Of a DNA stretch of 64,000 nucleotides, positions 44,367-52,431 are shown one piece after another. Where the stretch lies: contig CAXXKZ010000004.1 in NCBI GenBank assembly GCA_963665545.2, forward strand, positions 682,001 to 746,000. Direction: 5' to 3'. The notes under the pieces are model-generated. The model did no database searches. It was given only the letters and a program-made list of their open reading frames with translations, and was not told the DNA's origin. The number at the start of each line of letters is the position of its first letter. Within the stretch, counting starts at the first letter, position 1. The DNA is from G963665545 sp963665545 (GTDB lineage Bacteria > Pseudomonadota > Gammaproteobacteria > Xanthomonadales > SZUA-36). The position numbers were made by a program, and so were the translations under genes.

Positions 44367-46442
44367 ATGTCCACCACCCAACCCAACCCAACCAAACAAG
44401 GCGATTCTCCCGTTCAAGCAGACGACAACCCGGAATTCAGTCACTGGCGCCTCGAAAGTGACATTGACGATGTCACCTGGTTGACGATCGACAGGTCCGG
44501 AGAGTCCGTAAACAGCCTGTCGCGCGAGTTACTGCAAGAATTGGAAATCATCGTAGGGCACCTCGAGGCCAGACCCCCGCGTGGTCTGGTGCTGCAATCT
44601 GGAAAAGATGCTTCGTTTATAGTCGGGGCGGACGTGCGTGAGTTCGATATCGTCAAAAACGCACAGGAGGCGACCGATTTCATTCGTCAGGTCCACCAGC
44701 TATTCAACCGCATTGAGTCCCTGCCTTTCCCAACAGTGGCAGCAATCGAAGGGCACTGCCTCGGCGGCGGCCTGGAATTGGCGCTGGCGTGTGACTACCG
44801 GGTGGCCAGGGACGTTGACCACACCAGGCTGGGTTTTCCGGAAGTCCAATTGGGGGTTTATCCCGGCTTTGGCGGCAGCGCAAGGGCAACAGCCCTGATC
44901 GGGGGGAGAAAAGCCCTGCCCATGATGCTGTCGGGCCGGATGTTGCGGGCTCGGCAGGCACGCAGCCTGGGGCTACTGGACCTATTGGTAGGGCGCCACC
45001 AGGAATTGCGCTGGGCCGCTCGCAGGGCAGTACTTTCCAATCGGCGTGCCCGTAGGGCGGGCGTATTGACACGTCTTTCGGACACCAACCCGGCCCGCAA
45101 ACTGCTGGCGGGATTTATGCGCAAACAGGTTTCCAAGAAAGCCAATCCTTTACATTATCCAGCGCCGTTTGAATTGATTGACGCCTGGGAGAACCATGGC
45201 AACAACCCCACTGGCATGATGGAACAAGAAGCCCTGCGGGTGGGACAACTGATCACGGGTGAGACCTCTGTCAACCTGAGAAGGGTATTTTGGTTGATGG
45301 AGCGCCTCAAGCGCCAGGGCGGGAATTGCGACGTCGATTTTCGGCGCGTCCATGTTATCGGCGCGGGCGTAATGGGTGGCGATATCGCTGCCTGGTGTGC
45401 CTGCCAGGGTCTTGAAGTCACCCTGCAGGATCGAGAAATGAAGTATATCAAGCCGGCCCTGCAGCGCGCTGAAAAACTATTTCGCCACAAGCTCAAAACC
45501 GCTGACAGAATTGCCGGCGCAAAGAGCCGACTGCGGGCCGACGTCGAAGGTAAAGGAGTGGCCCGGGCGGATGTGATCATCGAAGCCGTCTTCGAAGACA
45601 TCGATGCCAAACGAAGTATATTCAGGGAAGTGGGGCAACGCGCCAAACCCAGCGCGCTGCTGGCAACCAATACCTCGGCCATTCCATTGTCCGAGTTGAA
45701 TCAGGTACTGGATGCTCCGGAGCGCCTGATTGGCCTGCATTTTTTCAACCCGGTTGCCAAAATGCCATTGATTGAGGTCGTCCACGATGCCGCCTCAGAA
45801 GAAGCGGCGATGGCACAAGGTGCAGCATTCTGCCGCCGCATCAATCGCTTTCCTTTGCCTGTAAAAAGCAGCCCGGGCTTTCTGGTCAACCGGGTGCTGG
45901 CGCCGTACATGCTCAAGGCCCTGCAACTTCATCGCGAGCGCGACCTGCCCATCGAAGCACTGGATCAGGCGGCTACTGACTTCGGAATGCCCATGGGCCC
46001 GGTTGAGTTGGCCGACACAGTTGGCCTCGATGTCGGGCTCAGCGTGATGACACTTCTCAACGACGATGCGTCCGGATCACAGGCCGCAGAGCTCATTGAG
46101 TCCTATATCGACAAGGGCTGGCTGGGAAAGAAAACCGGGCGGGGGTTTTATGTCTGGAAGAAGGGCAAACCGCAGAAGAAGAAGCACTCACCCAACGGCA
46201 TCAATCTCAATTCCCTGGGTCAGGAACTGATGTCAGCCTACCTGGATGAATGCGAACGGTGCCTCGTGGACGAAATAGCGCAAGACGCAGACATGATCGA
46301 TGCGGGCATGATATTCGGTACCGGATTTGCGCCCTTCAGAGGTGGACCCCTGCACTATCTGAAGCAAGCTGATGCTCGAGACTTGGAAACGGGCAATGGC
46401 GCAGAGTCACCAGACAATGGGGAGGCGTCTTGCAATGAGTGA
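44367..46442 (+). CDS. fadJ: FadJ-like enoyl-CoA hydratase/3-hydroxyacyl-CoA dehydrogenase
   Basis: Bifunctional beta-oxidation alpha subunit of about 691 residues. The N-terminal crotonase domain has FIVGADVREFD, EGHCLGGGLELALACDYRV and LGFPEVQLGVYPGFGGSARAT, with both catalytic Glu. A linker follows, then the NAD-binding motif VHVIGAGVMGGDIAAWCA, ATNTSAIPLSEL, LIGLHFFNPVAKMPLIEV with the catalytic His, and SPGFLVNRVLAPYM. The C-terminal helical domain includes the GLGKKTGRGFY-like WLGKKTGRGFYVW. The gene overlaps the thiolase gene by eight bases, forming the two-subunit complex operon. FadJ versus FadB naming is uncertain. An in-frame GTG at 44355 is an alternative start. Confidence 0.9.
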   Translation: MSTTQPNPTKQGDSPVQADDNPEFSHWRLESDIDDVTWLTIDRSGESVNSLSRELLQELEIIVGHLEARPPRGLVLQSGKDASFIVGADVREFDIVKNAQEATDFIRQVHQLFNRIESLPFPTVAAIEGHCLGGGLELALACDYRVARDVDHTRLGFPEVQLGVYPGFGGSARATALIGGRKALPMMLSGRMLRARQARSLGLLDLLVGRHQELRWAARRAVLSNRRARRAGVLTRLSDTNPARKLLAGFMRKQVSKKANPLHYPAPFELIDAWENHGNNPTGMMEQEALRVGQLITGETSVNLRRVFWLMERLKRQGGNCDVDFRRVHVIGAGVMGGDIAAWCACQGLEVTLQDREMKYIKPALQRAEKLFRHKLKTADRIAGAKSRLRADVEGKGVARADVIIEAVFEDIDAKRSIFREVGQRAKPSALLATNTSAIPLSELNQVLDAPERLIGLHFFNPVAKMPLIEVVHDAASEEAAMAQGAAFCRRINRFPLPVKSSPGFLVNRVLAPYMLKALQLHRERDLPIEALDQAATDFGMPMGPVELADTVGLDVGLSVMTLLNDDASGSQAAELIESYIDKGWLGKKTGRGFYVWKKGKPQKKKHSPNGINLNSLGQELMSAYLDECERCLVDEIAQDADMIDAGMIFGTGFAPFRGGPLHYLKQADARDLETGNGAESPDNGEASCNE

Positions 46443-47715
46443 AAACTTGCGCAGAATCGCCGTGATCGGGGGCAGCCGAATTCCGTTTTGCCGTTCCAAT
46501 ACGATCTATGTGAACAAGACCAACCTCGACCTACTGTCAGCGGCCATTGAGGGCCTCATCCGCCGATTCGATCTGTCTGGTTGTCAGCTTAACGAAGTCG
46601 TGGCCGGTGCCGTCACGAGCCACTCCAAGGACTGGAATCTGGCGAGGGAGGCCTTGCTGTCCACGTCGCTTTCCCCATTGACGCCGGGAATCACTTTGCA
46701 GCAAGCCTGCGGAACCAGTCTGCAGGCTGCTCTGGGGATCGGCGCCAAAATTGCCAGTGGTCAGATCGAATGCGGCATCGCAGCGGGAACAGACACGACA
46801 TCCGACCCACCGGTCGTATTTCCGCGAAAATTCGCCCAGAGAATGGCGCGCATGACAGGCGCCAGAAGCATCGGGCAGCGTCTGAAAACCCTGCGCGGCT
46901 TTTCCTTCGGCGAACTTGCACCACAGGCGCCTGCAAACACAGAGCCCCGCACCGGGCTGTCGATGGGCGAGCATTGTGAGCGCATGGCCCGTGAGTGGAC
47001 TGTTTCTCGGAGGGATCAGGACGCTGTGGCGCTGAAAAGCCATCAAAACGCGGCCCAGGCATATGATGCGGGTTTTTTTGATGAACTGATCACACCATGG
47101 GCAGGGGTTAGCCGCGACAACAATCTTCGCGCCGACAGCAGCCTGGAACAACTGGCAAAACTGCGCACGGCATTTTCCAATTCAGACACTGCCACATTGA
47201 CAGCCGGCAACAGCACGCCCATGACCGATGGCGCTGCCGCCGTCTTGCTGTGTTCAGAAGACTGGGCCCGCCAACACGACCTGGAACCTCAGGCCTATAT
47301 GACAAGCGCCCGGACGTCTGCAGTGGATTTCGTCAACGATGAAGGTTTGCTGATGGCACCCACCGTCGCTGTGTCGGAATTGTTGCATAGGCAGGGGCTT
47401 GGTCTGGGTGATTTCGACTACTATGAAATTCACGAGGCTTTCGCCGCACAGGTCCTGTGCACACTGGCTGCATGGGAGTCAGCCGATTACTGTCGCGATC
47501 GCCTGGGGCTGGCTGAACCGCTTGGCTCAATTGACCGCAGCCGCATGAATGTCAAGGGCAGCAGCCTGGCCGTTGGGCACCCCTTCGCAGCCACGGGCGC
47601 CAGAATCATGGGCACCTTGTCGCAGATTCTCGAAGATTCGGGATCGGGGCGAGGATTGATCTCCATTTGCACCGCTGGGGGTATGGGTGTGGCCGCAATA
47701 CTGGAGAGAACCTGA
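46435..47715 (+). CDS. fadI: FadI-like 3-ketoacyl-CoA thiolase
   Basis: The 426-residue thiolase cleaves 3-ketoacyl-CoA in the last step of beta-oxidation. The acylated Cys lies in LQQACGTSLQAALGIG. The other catalytic residues are in YEIHEAFAAQVL (His), VGHPFAATGARIMG and SICTAGGMGVAAI (Cys). The length and the opening IAVIGGSRIPFCRS resemble FadI more than FadA. The ATG at 46435 follows GGGGAGG and overlaps the end of the hydratase/dehydrogenase gene, so the pair is translationally coupled. Confidence 0.92.
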   Translation: MSENLRRIAVIGGSRIPFCRSNTIYVNKTNLDLLSAAIEGLIRRFDLSGCQLNEVVAGAVTSHSKDWNLAREALLSTSLSPLTPGITLQQACGTSLQAALGIGAKIASGQIECGIAAGTDTTSDPPVVFPRKFAQRMARMTGARSIGQRLKTLRGFSFGELAPQAPANTEPRTGLSMGEHCERMAREWTVSRRDQDAVALKSHQNAAQAYDAGFFDELITPWAGVSRDNNLRADSSLEQLAKLRTAFSNSDTATLTAGNSTPMTDGAAAVLLCSEDWARQHDLEPQAYMTSARTSAVDFVNDEGLLMAPTVAVSELLHRQGLGLGDFDYYEIHEAFAAQVLCTLAAWESADYCRDRLGLAEPLGSIDRSRMNVKGSSLAVGHPFAATGARIMGTLSQILEDSGSGRGLISICTAGGMGVAAILERT

Positions 47716-48635
47716 TGCCGCCGCCTACCCATGACCCGCTGTACCATGACCAACTTATCCAGGGTCACCTATTCAAGGGCATTAGCACCCCGTGGATAAT
47801 TCCCGCCAGCCCCAACACGTCGGACATCCGCTACGAGTTTTCCAGCAGTGATGCGGCACACAACGCGAAAAGCAAGCTCAAGGACAGTCGCGAACTGCTG
47901 AAGGAGAGCCATCACGTATTGATGGCGGGGCGTCAATTCGCCGTCCTGGCCATCTTTCAGGCCCTGGACGCCGGTGGTAAAGACGGCGCAATTCGCGAAG
48001 TGTTTGAAGGCCTGGACCCGGCCGGAGTCAGCGTGGCCGCGTTCAAGAAGCCTACGCCCGAGGAACTCGCACACGATTTTCTATGGCGAACGAGCAGAAA
48101 GTTACCCCCCAAGGGAATGATCGGTATATTCAACCGCAGCTACTACGAAGAAGTGCTCGCGGTTCGGGTTCATCCAGAATTCCTCGACGGCCAGTATGCC
48201 GGCTCACCCCCTGCTGCTGACCTGCTCTGGCCGGAACGCTATCGGGCCATCAGGGCGCATGAACGCCACCTGGTGAGTTGCGGGACCGTGGTGCTGAAGT
48301 TTTGGCTGAATGTCTCTCCCTCGCGCCAGGCCCGGCGATTTCTCGACCGTCTTGAAGACCCGACGAAGAACTGGAAATTTTCCCTGCGGGATCTGCAGGA
48401 ATCTGAACGGCGGGCGGCCTACGACGAAGCCGTGAAGGAAATGTTTATTGAGACCTCGACCGCATGGGCGCCATGGTTCTGCATACCGGCTGATGACCGT
48501 TGGTATGCCCGCTGGCAAATCGCAGAAATAGTACGTCAGACACTCAAAGCCCTGCCATTGAACTATCCGAAGGCGGCGCTGCTCGAGGCAAACGCCGAAC
48601 AACTGGCACGGCAGCTCGCGGCAAAGACTGATTGA
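47715..48635 (+). CDS. PPK2-family polyphosphate kinase
   Basis: The 306-residue kinase uses polyphosphate to phosphorylate nucleotides, or the reverse. Walker A is in FQALDAGGKDGAIREVFEGL, and the lid and Walker B regions are PPKGMIGIFNRSYYEEVLAVRVHPE and FWLNVSPSRQARRFLDRLEDPTKNWKFSLRD. The usual D-R-S of Walker B reads N-R-S here. The ATG overlaps the thiolase stop (TGATG), so it is co-translated with fadJ/fadI. One idea is regeneration of the AMP or ADP produced by fatty-acid activation from polyphosphate; that link is inference. Confidence 0.92.
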   Translation: MPPPTHDPLYHDQLIQGHLFKGISTPWIIPASPNTSDIRYEFSSSDAAHNAKSKLKDSRELLKESHHVLMAGRQFAVLAIFQALDAGGKDGAIREVFEGLDPAGVSVAAFKKPTPEELAHDFLWRTSRKLPPKGMIGIFNRSYYEEVLAVRVHPEFLDGQYAGSPPAADLLWPERYRAIRAHERHLVSCGTVVLKFWLNVSPSRQARRFLDRLEDPTKNWKFSLRDLQESERRAAYDEAVKEMFIETSTAWAPWFCIPADDRWYARWQIAEIVRQTLKALPLNYPKAALLEANAEQLARQLAAKTD

Positions 48636-48648
48636 GATTCGACGCACC

Positions 48649-48690
48649 GGAGCCGGAGGCGACCCGCCGGCCCCGGTTGGGTAAGTCGAG
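48649..48690 (+). repeat. Left arm of a 42-bp inverted repeat around gpx
   Basis: This 42-base GC-rich segment, ending in GGTTGGGTAAGTCGAG, matches the reverse complement of 49361-49402 at 39 of 42 positions. It begins 14 bases after the PPK2 stop. Confidence 0.85.
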
Positions 48691-48853
48691 TTTGCCGACT
48701 GGCGGACGCTGCATTGCGCGCGCCCCAATCAGCCCGGGTGCAGGCGTCCTGCGTGTGACGGACCAAAACGATCAGGTTATGCTGTAAGGCGGAAACTGGA
48801 TGCCACATGAATGTTGATCGGTGGCTATTGAAGGGATTCCCGGGAGTCGAGCC

Positions 48854-49342
48854 ATGTACGTGCACGAATTTGTATTCCAGTCTATCGATGGCAGACCGAT
48901 GCCACTGGAGCGTTGGAAAGGCCAGCCCATCCTGATCGTCAACACGGCCTCCGAATGTGGCTACACGCCGCAATACACAAAGTTGGAGGCGTTGTGGCAA
49001 GAGTTCCGCCAGACCGGGATGGTCTTGCTGGGGGTGCCGTGCAATGACTTCGGTGGGCAGGAACCTGGGGCTGAAGAGAAAATCATGGAGTTTTGCAGCA
49101 GCCGATTCAATGTCAGTTTTCCGATGACCGCCAAGCAGCAAATACTTGGGCCGGACTGCCATCCCTTGTTCACCGCCCTGCAGGAAGAATTTGCTGCAGA
49201 CGTCTTGCCGCAGTGGAATTTCTATAAGTACCTGTTTGGCCGCGATGGCCAACTGATCAGTTTCTGGCCTTCAGCAATGGAGCCGGATGACCCTGAATTC
49301 TTAAAAGAATTGCAGCGCAACGCAGTTTCCTGGGTGCTCTAG
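48854..49342 (+). CDS. Glutathione peroxidase family protein
   Basis: The 162-residue thioredoxin-fold peroxidase reduces hydroperoxides with glutathione or thioredoxin. The peroxidatic Cys is in VNTASECGYTPQYTKLE. The Gln site is in VPCNDFGGQEPGAEEKIMEFC and the Trp site in LPQWNFYKYLFGRDG. The ATG at 48854 has GGGAG upstream; a GTG at 48821 is a weaker alternative. The gene is framed by long inverted repeats at 48649-48690 and 49361-49402, which may mark it as a cassette or transposable unit. Confidence 0.93.
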   Translation: MYVHEFVFQSIDGRPMPLERWKGQPILIVNTASECGYTPQYTKLEALWQEFRQTGMVLLGVPCNDFGGQEPGAEEKIMEFCSSRFNVSFPMTAKQQILGPDCHPLFTALQEEFAADVLPQWNFYKYLFGRDGQLISFWPSAMEPDDPEFLKELQRNAVSWVL

Positions 49343-49360
49343 AAAACGAGTCTCGCTTCG

Positions 49361-49402
49361 CTCGACTTACCCAACCGGGGCGGGCGGGTCGCCGGCGGCT
49401 CC
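49361..49402 (-). repeat. Right arm of the 42-bp inverted repeat around gpx
   Basis: Reverse-complement partner of 48649-48690 (39 of 42 identical), starting 18 bases after the gpx stop. No matching short duplication is seen just outside the two arms. Confidence 0.85.
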
Positions 49403-49789
49403 CTGATTTCCAGCAGAAGGGTCCAGAACCAAGACCCCCTAATCCGAATCGGCTTGTGCCAGCGTTAGGAAAGCCCCATGAGCGGGCTTTTGCACAAGGA
49501 TGTGCTTAGATCGTGGAGTGCAGGGATGCGCGGGAACGATCCAAGGCGCCAAGAACACTTGAAACCGTCAGCAGCTCTTCGAGCCGCCGGAAAATGCTGC
49601 CATCCTGGCATTTTCCTTCCTCACGCCATCCTTGGCGCTCGGGATCAGCGAGGCGACACGGAACAGGATGTTCCGTTGGAGCCGACCCACCAAGCGCGGA
49701 GAAGCGAGGGAAGCGCGCAGCGCCATCCGCCAGGCATGGCCAGCAGTCCGCTCATGTGGCTTTCCAGAGGTAGAAGAAAGTATACGGGA
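49403..49789. other. Hairpin-rich gene-free stretch, possible dispersed repeat
   Basis: No credible gene is seen between gpx and the rhodanese-ThiF gene. A 121-codon open frame here has no family-like sequence. Several hairpins occur in a row: 49470-49490 (AAAGCCC/GGGCTTT), 49589-49616 (GGAAAATGC/GCATTTTCC, 9-base stem) and 49659-49675 (CGGAACA/TGTTCCG), plus GGCGCC-containing blocks near 49545 and 49635. The density of perfect stems suggests a structured intergenic repeat. Whether it recurs elsewhere in the genome cannot be judged here. Confidence 0.5.
49470..49491 (+). terminator. Probable bidirectional intrinsic terminator
   Basis: The stem AAAGCCC / GGGCTTT with a 7-base loop is followed by a short T-run on the plus strand, and the mirrored A-run serves the minus strand. 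It lies between gpx and the convergent rhodanese-ThiF gene, where a terminator for both would be expected. Confidence 0.5.
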
Positions 49790-50938
49790 CTAAGGTACAG
49801 TCCGGGAATTGCCAGGCTGGCAACTGCAGTCGGCTTTGGCTGAAATTCGTGCTTCGCGAAATTCCAAATTGAGCACGTCGATGATCAACAGGCGCCCGAT
49901 AAGGGGCGTTCCGATGCCAAGAATCAGTTTCAATGCTTCATTCGCTTGCAATGTACCCACAATGCCCGGCACCACACCCAGCACCCCTGCCACCGAACAA
50001 TTGGGTGCTTCCCCTGGCGCCGGTGGCAGCGGAAACAGGCAGCGGTAACAGGGCGGGCGGGCGCTGCCTATCGGCAAGGAATGGGCCTCGTCTCCGGCTG
50101 CGGGCCAAAAAACTGAAACCTGGCCCTGAAAGCTCATCACGGCACCATAGACCAGTGGAATTCGCTGGCGAACGCAGGCGTCACTGACCACATAGCGCGA
50201 CTCAAAATTGTCCGTGCCGTCAATGATCAGATCCCAGCCACCGACGGTCTCATCGACATTGCTCGCATCCACGTGCCGGTCAATAAGCTCTAATTCAACA
50301 TCGGGATTCAGTCCGCCAAGCCGACTTTTGGCCGAATGGGTCTTGAGTTCTGAAACCATTGCATCGCTGTACAATATCTGGCGCTGCAGGTTGCTGCGTT
50401 CAACGCGGTCATCATCAACCAACCCCAGGGTTCCCACACCGGCTGCAGCCAGGTACAAGGATGCGGGGGAATTAAGGCCGCCCATACCAATCAGAAGCAC
50501 TCTGGCGTCCAACAATTTGCGCTGACCCCGGGCACCGACCTGAGGCAAGACCAATTGACGTGCATATCGATCGGCCTGACCCTGATTCAGCCCGCCGGGG
50601 CGCTCGACCTTCAGTCCCGTTGATGACCACTGGGTGAATCCACCCATGACGCTGTAGACCCGCTCAAAACCGGCTTCCCGGAGCGCCTTGGCCGCCTGCT
50701 CCGAGCGCATGCCCTTGGCGCACATGATCAAAGTGGTGCCCTGGTCATCTGGCGGCAGCGCAGTCAGAATACTGCCGATCTCTTCGACGCCCGCGAAAAC
50801 GGCGCCTGCCAGCGCCCCAAGCTGGCGTTCATTGTCGTCACGCAAATCAAATACCCGTGCGCCGGACTCGATCAGAGAGGCCGCAGATGTGACCGAGATC
50901 TCGAGTTGTTGGGGATCGAAGTGATTCACGATGGGCAC
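49790..50938 (-). CDS. Rhodanese-ThiF/MoeB fusion (sulfur-carrier adenylyltransferase)
   Basis: The 382-residue protein has an N-terminal rhodanese domain (about 10-110) with active-site Cys in LIMCAKGMRSEQAAKAL. The E1-like adenylyltransferase domain (about 122-370) has LIGMGGLNSPASLYLAAAGVG, LVDDDRVERSNLQRQILY and TDNFESRYVVSDACV. Zinc cysteines are seen in PPCYRCLFPLPP and near the C terminus (CSC). It likely activates a ubiquitin-like sulfur carrier (MoaD or ThiS type) and supplies sulfur. The domain order is the reverse of eukaryotic MOCS3/Uba4. The specific pathway, molybdopterin or thiamine, is unclear. Confidence 0.9.
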   Translation of the reverse strand: MPIVNHFDPQQLEISVTSAASLIESGARVFDLRDDNERQLGALAGAVFAGVEEIGSILTALPPDDQGTTLIMCAKGMRSEQAAKALREAGFERVYSVMGGFTQWSSTGLKVERPGGLNQGQADRYARQLVLPQVGARGQRKLLDARVLLIGMGGLNSPASLYLAAAGVGTLGLVDDDRVERSNLQRQILYSDAMVSELKTHSAKSRLGGLNPDVELELIDRHVDASNVDETVGGWDLIIDGTDNFESRYVVSDACVRQRIPLVYGAVMSFQGQVSVFWPAAGDEAHSLPIGSARPPCYRCLFPLPPAPGEAPNCSVAGVLGVVPGIVGTLQANEALKLILGIGTPLIGRLLIIDVLNLEFREARISAKADCSCQPGNSRTVP

Positions 50939-50973
50939 TCAGTCGGCAAATGTTTGATATATAACATCCCGGT

Positions 50974-52416
50974 TCAGGCGCTTCGATTGCGCCGTGTTGA
51001 CCCCCGCTGTGTCTTGCGCTTGCCTATGCTGTCGATTTTGCTTTTGGAATTGCCCGGCTTGCCACCGTCATGCCCGCGCGCACGCCTACGCCCACCATAG
51101 GGATTGTCACTGTTTCTGAAACTGATAAAAAGGGGTGTGCCACGCAGCTTGAAGTGTTTGATGAACCGGTTGACGAGGTAGCGCCGATAGGCTTCGGGTA
51201 CGGTTTCCGTGCGTCGACCATGAATTATGATTCGCGGCGGTGAATGTCCGCCTGAATGCGCATACCTGAGTTTGGCGCTGATGCCGTGTGTCATCGGTGG
51301 TTGATGCGCCTGGTAGGCTGCCTGCAAGACCCGGGTGAGTTCCGAAGTGGAGAAATTCCTCGTGGCGCTTTGCCAGGCTCGCTGCACTGCGTCCATCAGC
51401 TGTTGGATCCCGGAGCCGTGGAGCGCTGACAGGGTCACGATTTGAGCCCAGGGTACAAAGGTCAGCTTGCGCCCCAGCTCTGATTTGATGTGATCGCGAT
51501 GATCTCCATCCAGCCCATCCCACTTGTTGACGGCCAGCACCAATGCCCGACCGCGCTCCAGCACGTGACCCAGCAAGGTGAGATCCTGGTCGGTCAGGCC
51601 CTCAACGCCATCAATCATCAGCACTGCCACCGAACAACCGTCGATCGCTTGCATTGCCTTGATCACGCTAAATTTCTCCAGCGCTTCACTGATCCGCGCC
51701 CGACGCCTGACGCCGGCAGTATCAATTAATTCGTAGGCAACGCCATCGCGTTCCATTGGGGTGGAAATGCTGTCGCGGGTCGTCCCGGGCTCATCGAATG
51801 CCAGTACCCGTTCTTCTCCAACCAGGCGGTTGATCAGCGTCGACTTACCGACGTTTGGTCGGCCGATAATTGCGATGCGAATTCGACCGCTCTCTGGCTG
51901 GAGCGTCTCCTGCTCCGTATTTGCAGGCAACCGCTCACCGACGCAAGACATCAGCTGATTCATGCCTCTGCGATGTGAGGCGGCCACAGCCACCGCATCC
52001 CCCATGCCAAGTTGGGTAAATTGTGGCAACACCGAATCAACGTCCATCCCGTCGGTCTTGTTGGCAACCAACACGATAAGCCGATCGCTCTTACGCAATA
52101 GGGCAGCGATTTCCTCATCTTCGGTACTCAGTCCATCGCGGGCACTGACGAGGAAAATCACGACACTTGACTCCTCGATCGCTTGCCGGACCTGCTGTAC
52201 GGCGAGGTAATCTATGCCTTCGGCCTGGCTGACAAGCCCGCCGGTGTCTACCAGCACACAGCGCTCATCACCGACGCGACAAAAACCATATTGGCGGTCC
52301 CGGGTCACGCCGGGTGTGTCAGCGACCAGAGCATCACGCGTGCGGGTTAACGCATTGAAAAGTGTCGATTTTCCGACGTTGGGTCGACCAACTATCGCGA
52401 CAACGGGTAATGCCAT
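50974..52416 (-). CDS. der: Ribosome biogenesis GTPase Der (EngA)
   Basis: Essential double-GTPase for 50S assembly, 480 residues. The first G domain has VAIVGRPNVGKSTLFNAL, DTPGVTRDRQYG and VANKTDG; the second has IAIIGRPNVGKSTLINRL, DEPGTTRDS and LAVNKWDG. They are followed by the KH-like domain with HGRRTETVPEAYRRYL and FRNSDNPYGGRRR. The C-terminal tail is strongly basic. It lies after bamB with 15 bases between, as in many gammaproteobacteria. Confidence 0.97.
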   Translation of the reverse strand: MALPVVAIVGRPNVGKSTLFNALTRTRDALVADTPGVTRDRQYGFCRVGDERCVLVDTGGLVSQAEGIDYLAVQQVRQAIEESSVVIFLVSARDGLSTEDEEIAALLRKSDRLIVLVANKTDGMDVDSVLPQFTQLGMGDAVAVAASHRRGMNQLMSCVGERLPANTEQETLQPESGRIRIAIIGRPNVGKSTLINRLVGEERVLAFDEPGTTRDSISTPMERDGVAYELIDTAGVRRRARISEALEKFSVIKAMQAIDGCSVAVLMIDGVEGLTDQDLTLLGHVLERGRALVLAVNKWDGLDGDHRDHIKSELGRKLTFVPWAQIVTLSALHGSGIQQLMDAVQRAWQSATRNFSTSELTRVLQAAYQAHQPPMTHGISAKLRYAHSGGHSPPRIIIHGRRTETVPEAYRRYLVNRFIKHFKLRGTPLFISFRNSDNPYGGRRRARGHDGGKPGNSKSKIDSIGKRKTQRGSTRRNRSA

Positions 52417-52431
52417 ATGCGCATCTTCAGG

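Noticed and set aside
49478..49843. 121-codon open frame between gpx and the rhodanese-ThiF gene
   Set aside because: It covers several perfect DNA hairpins, has Arg/Ser/Gly-rich non-family sequence and overlaps the 3' end of the rhodanese-ThiF gene.
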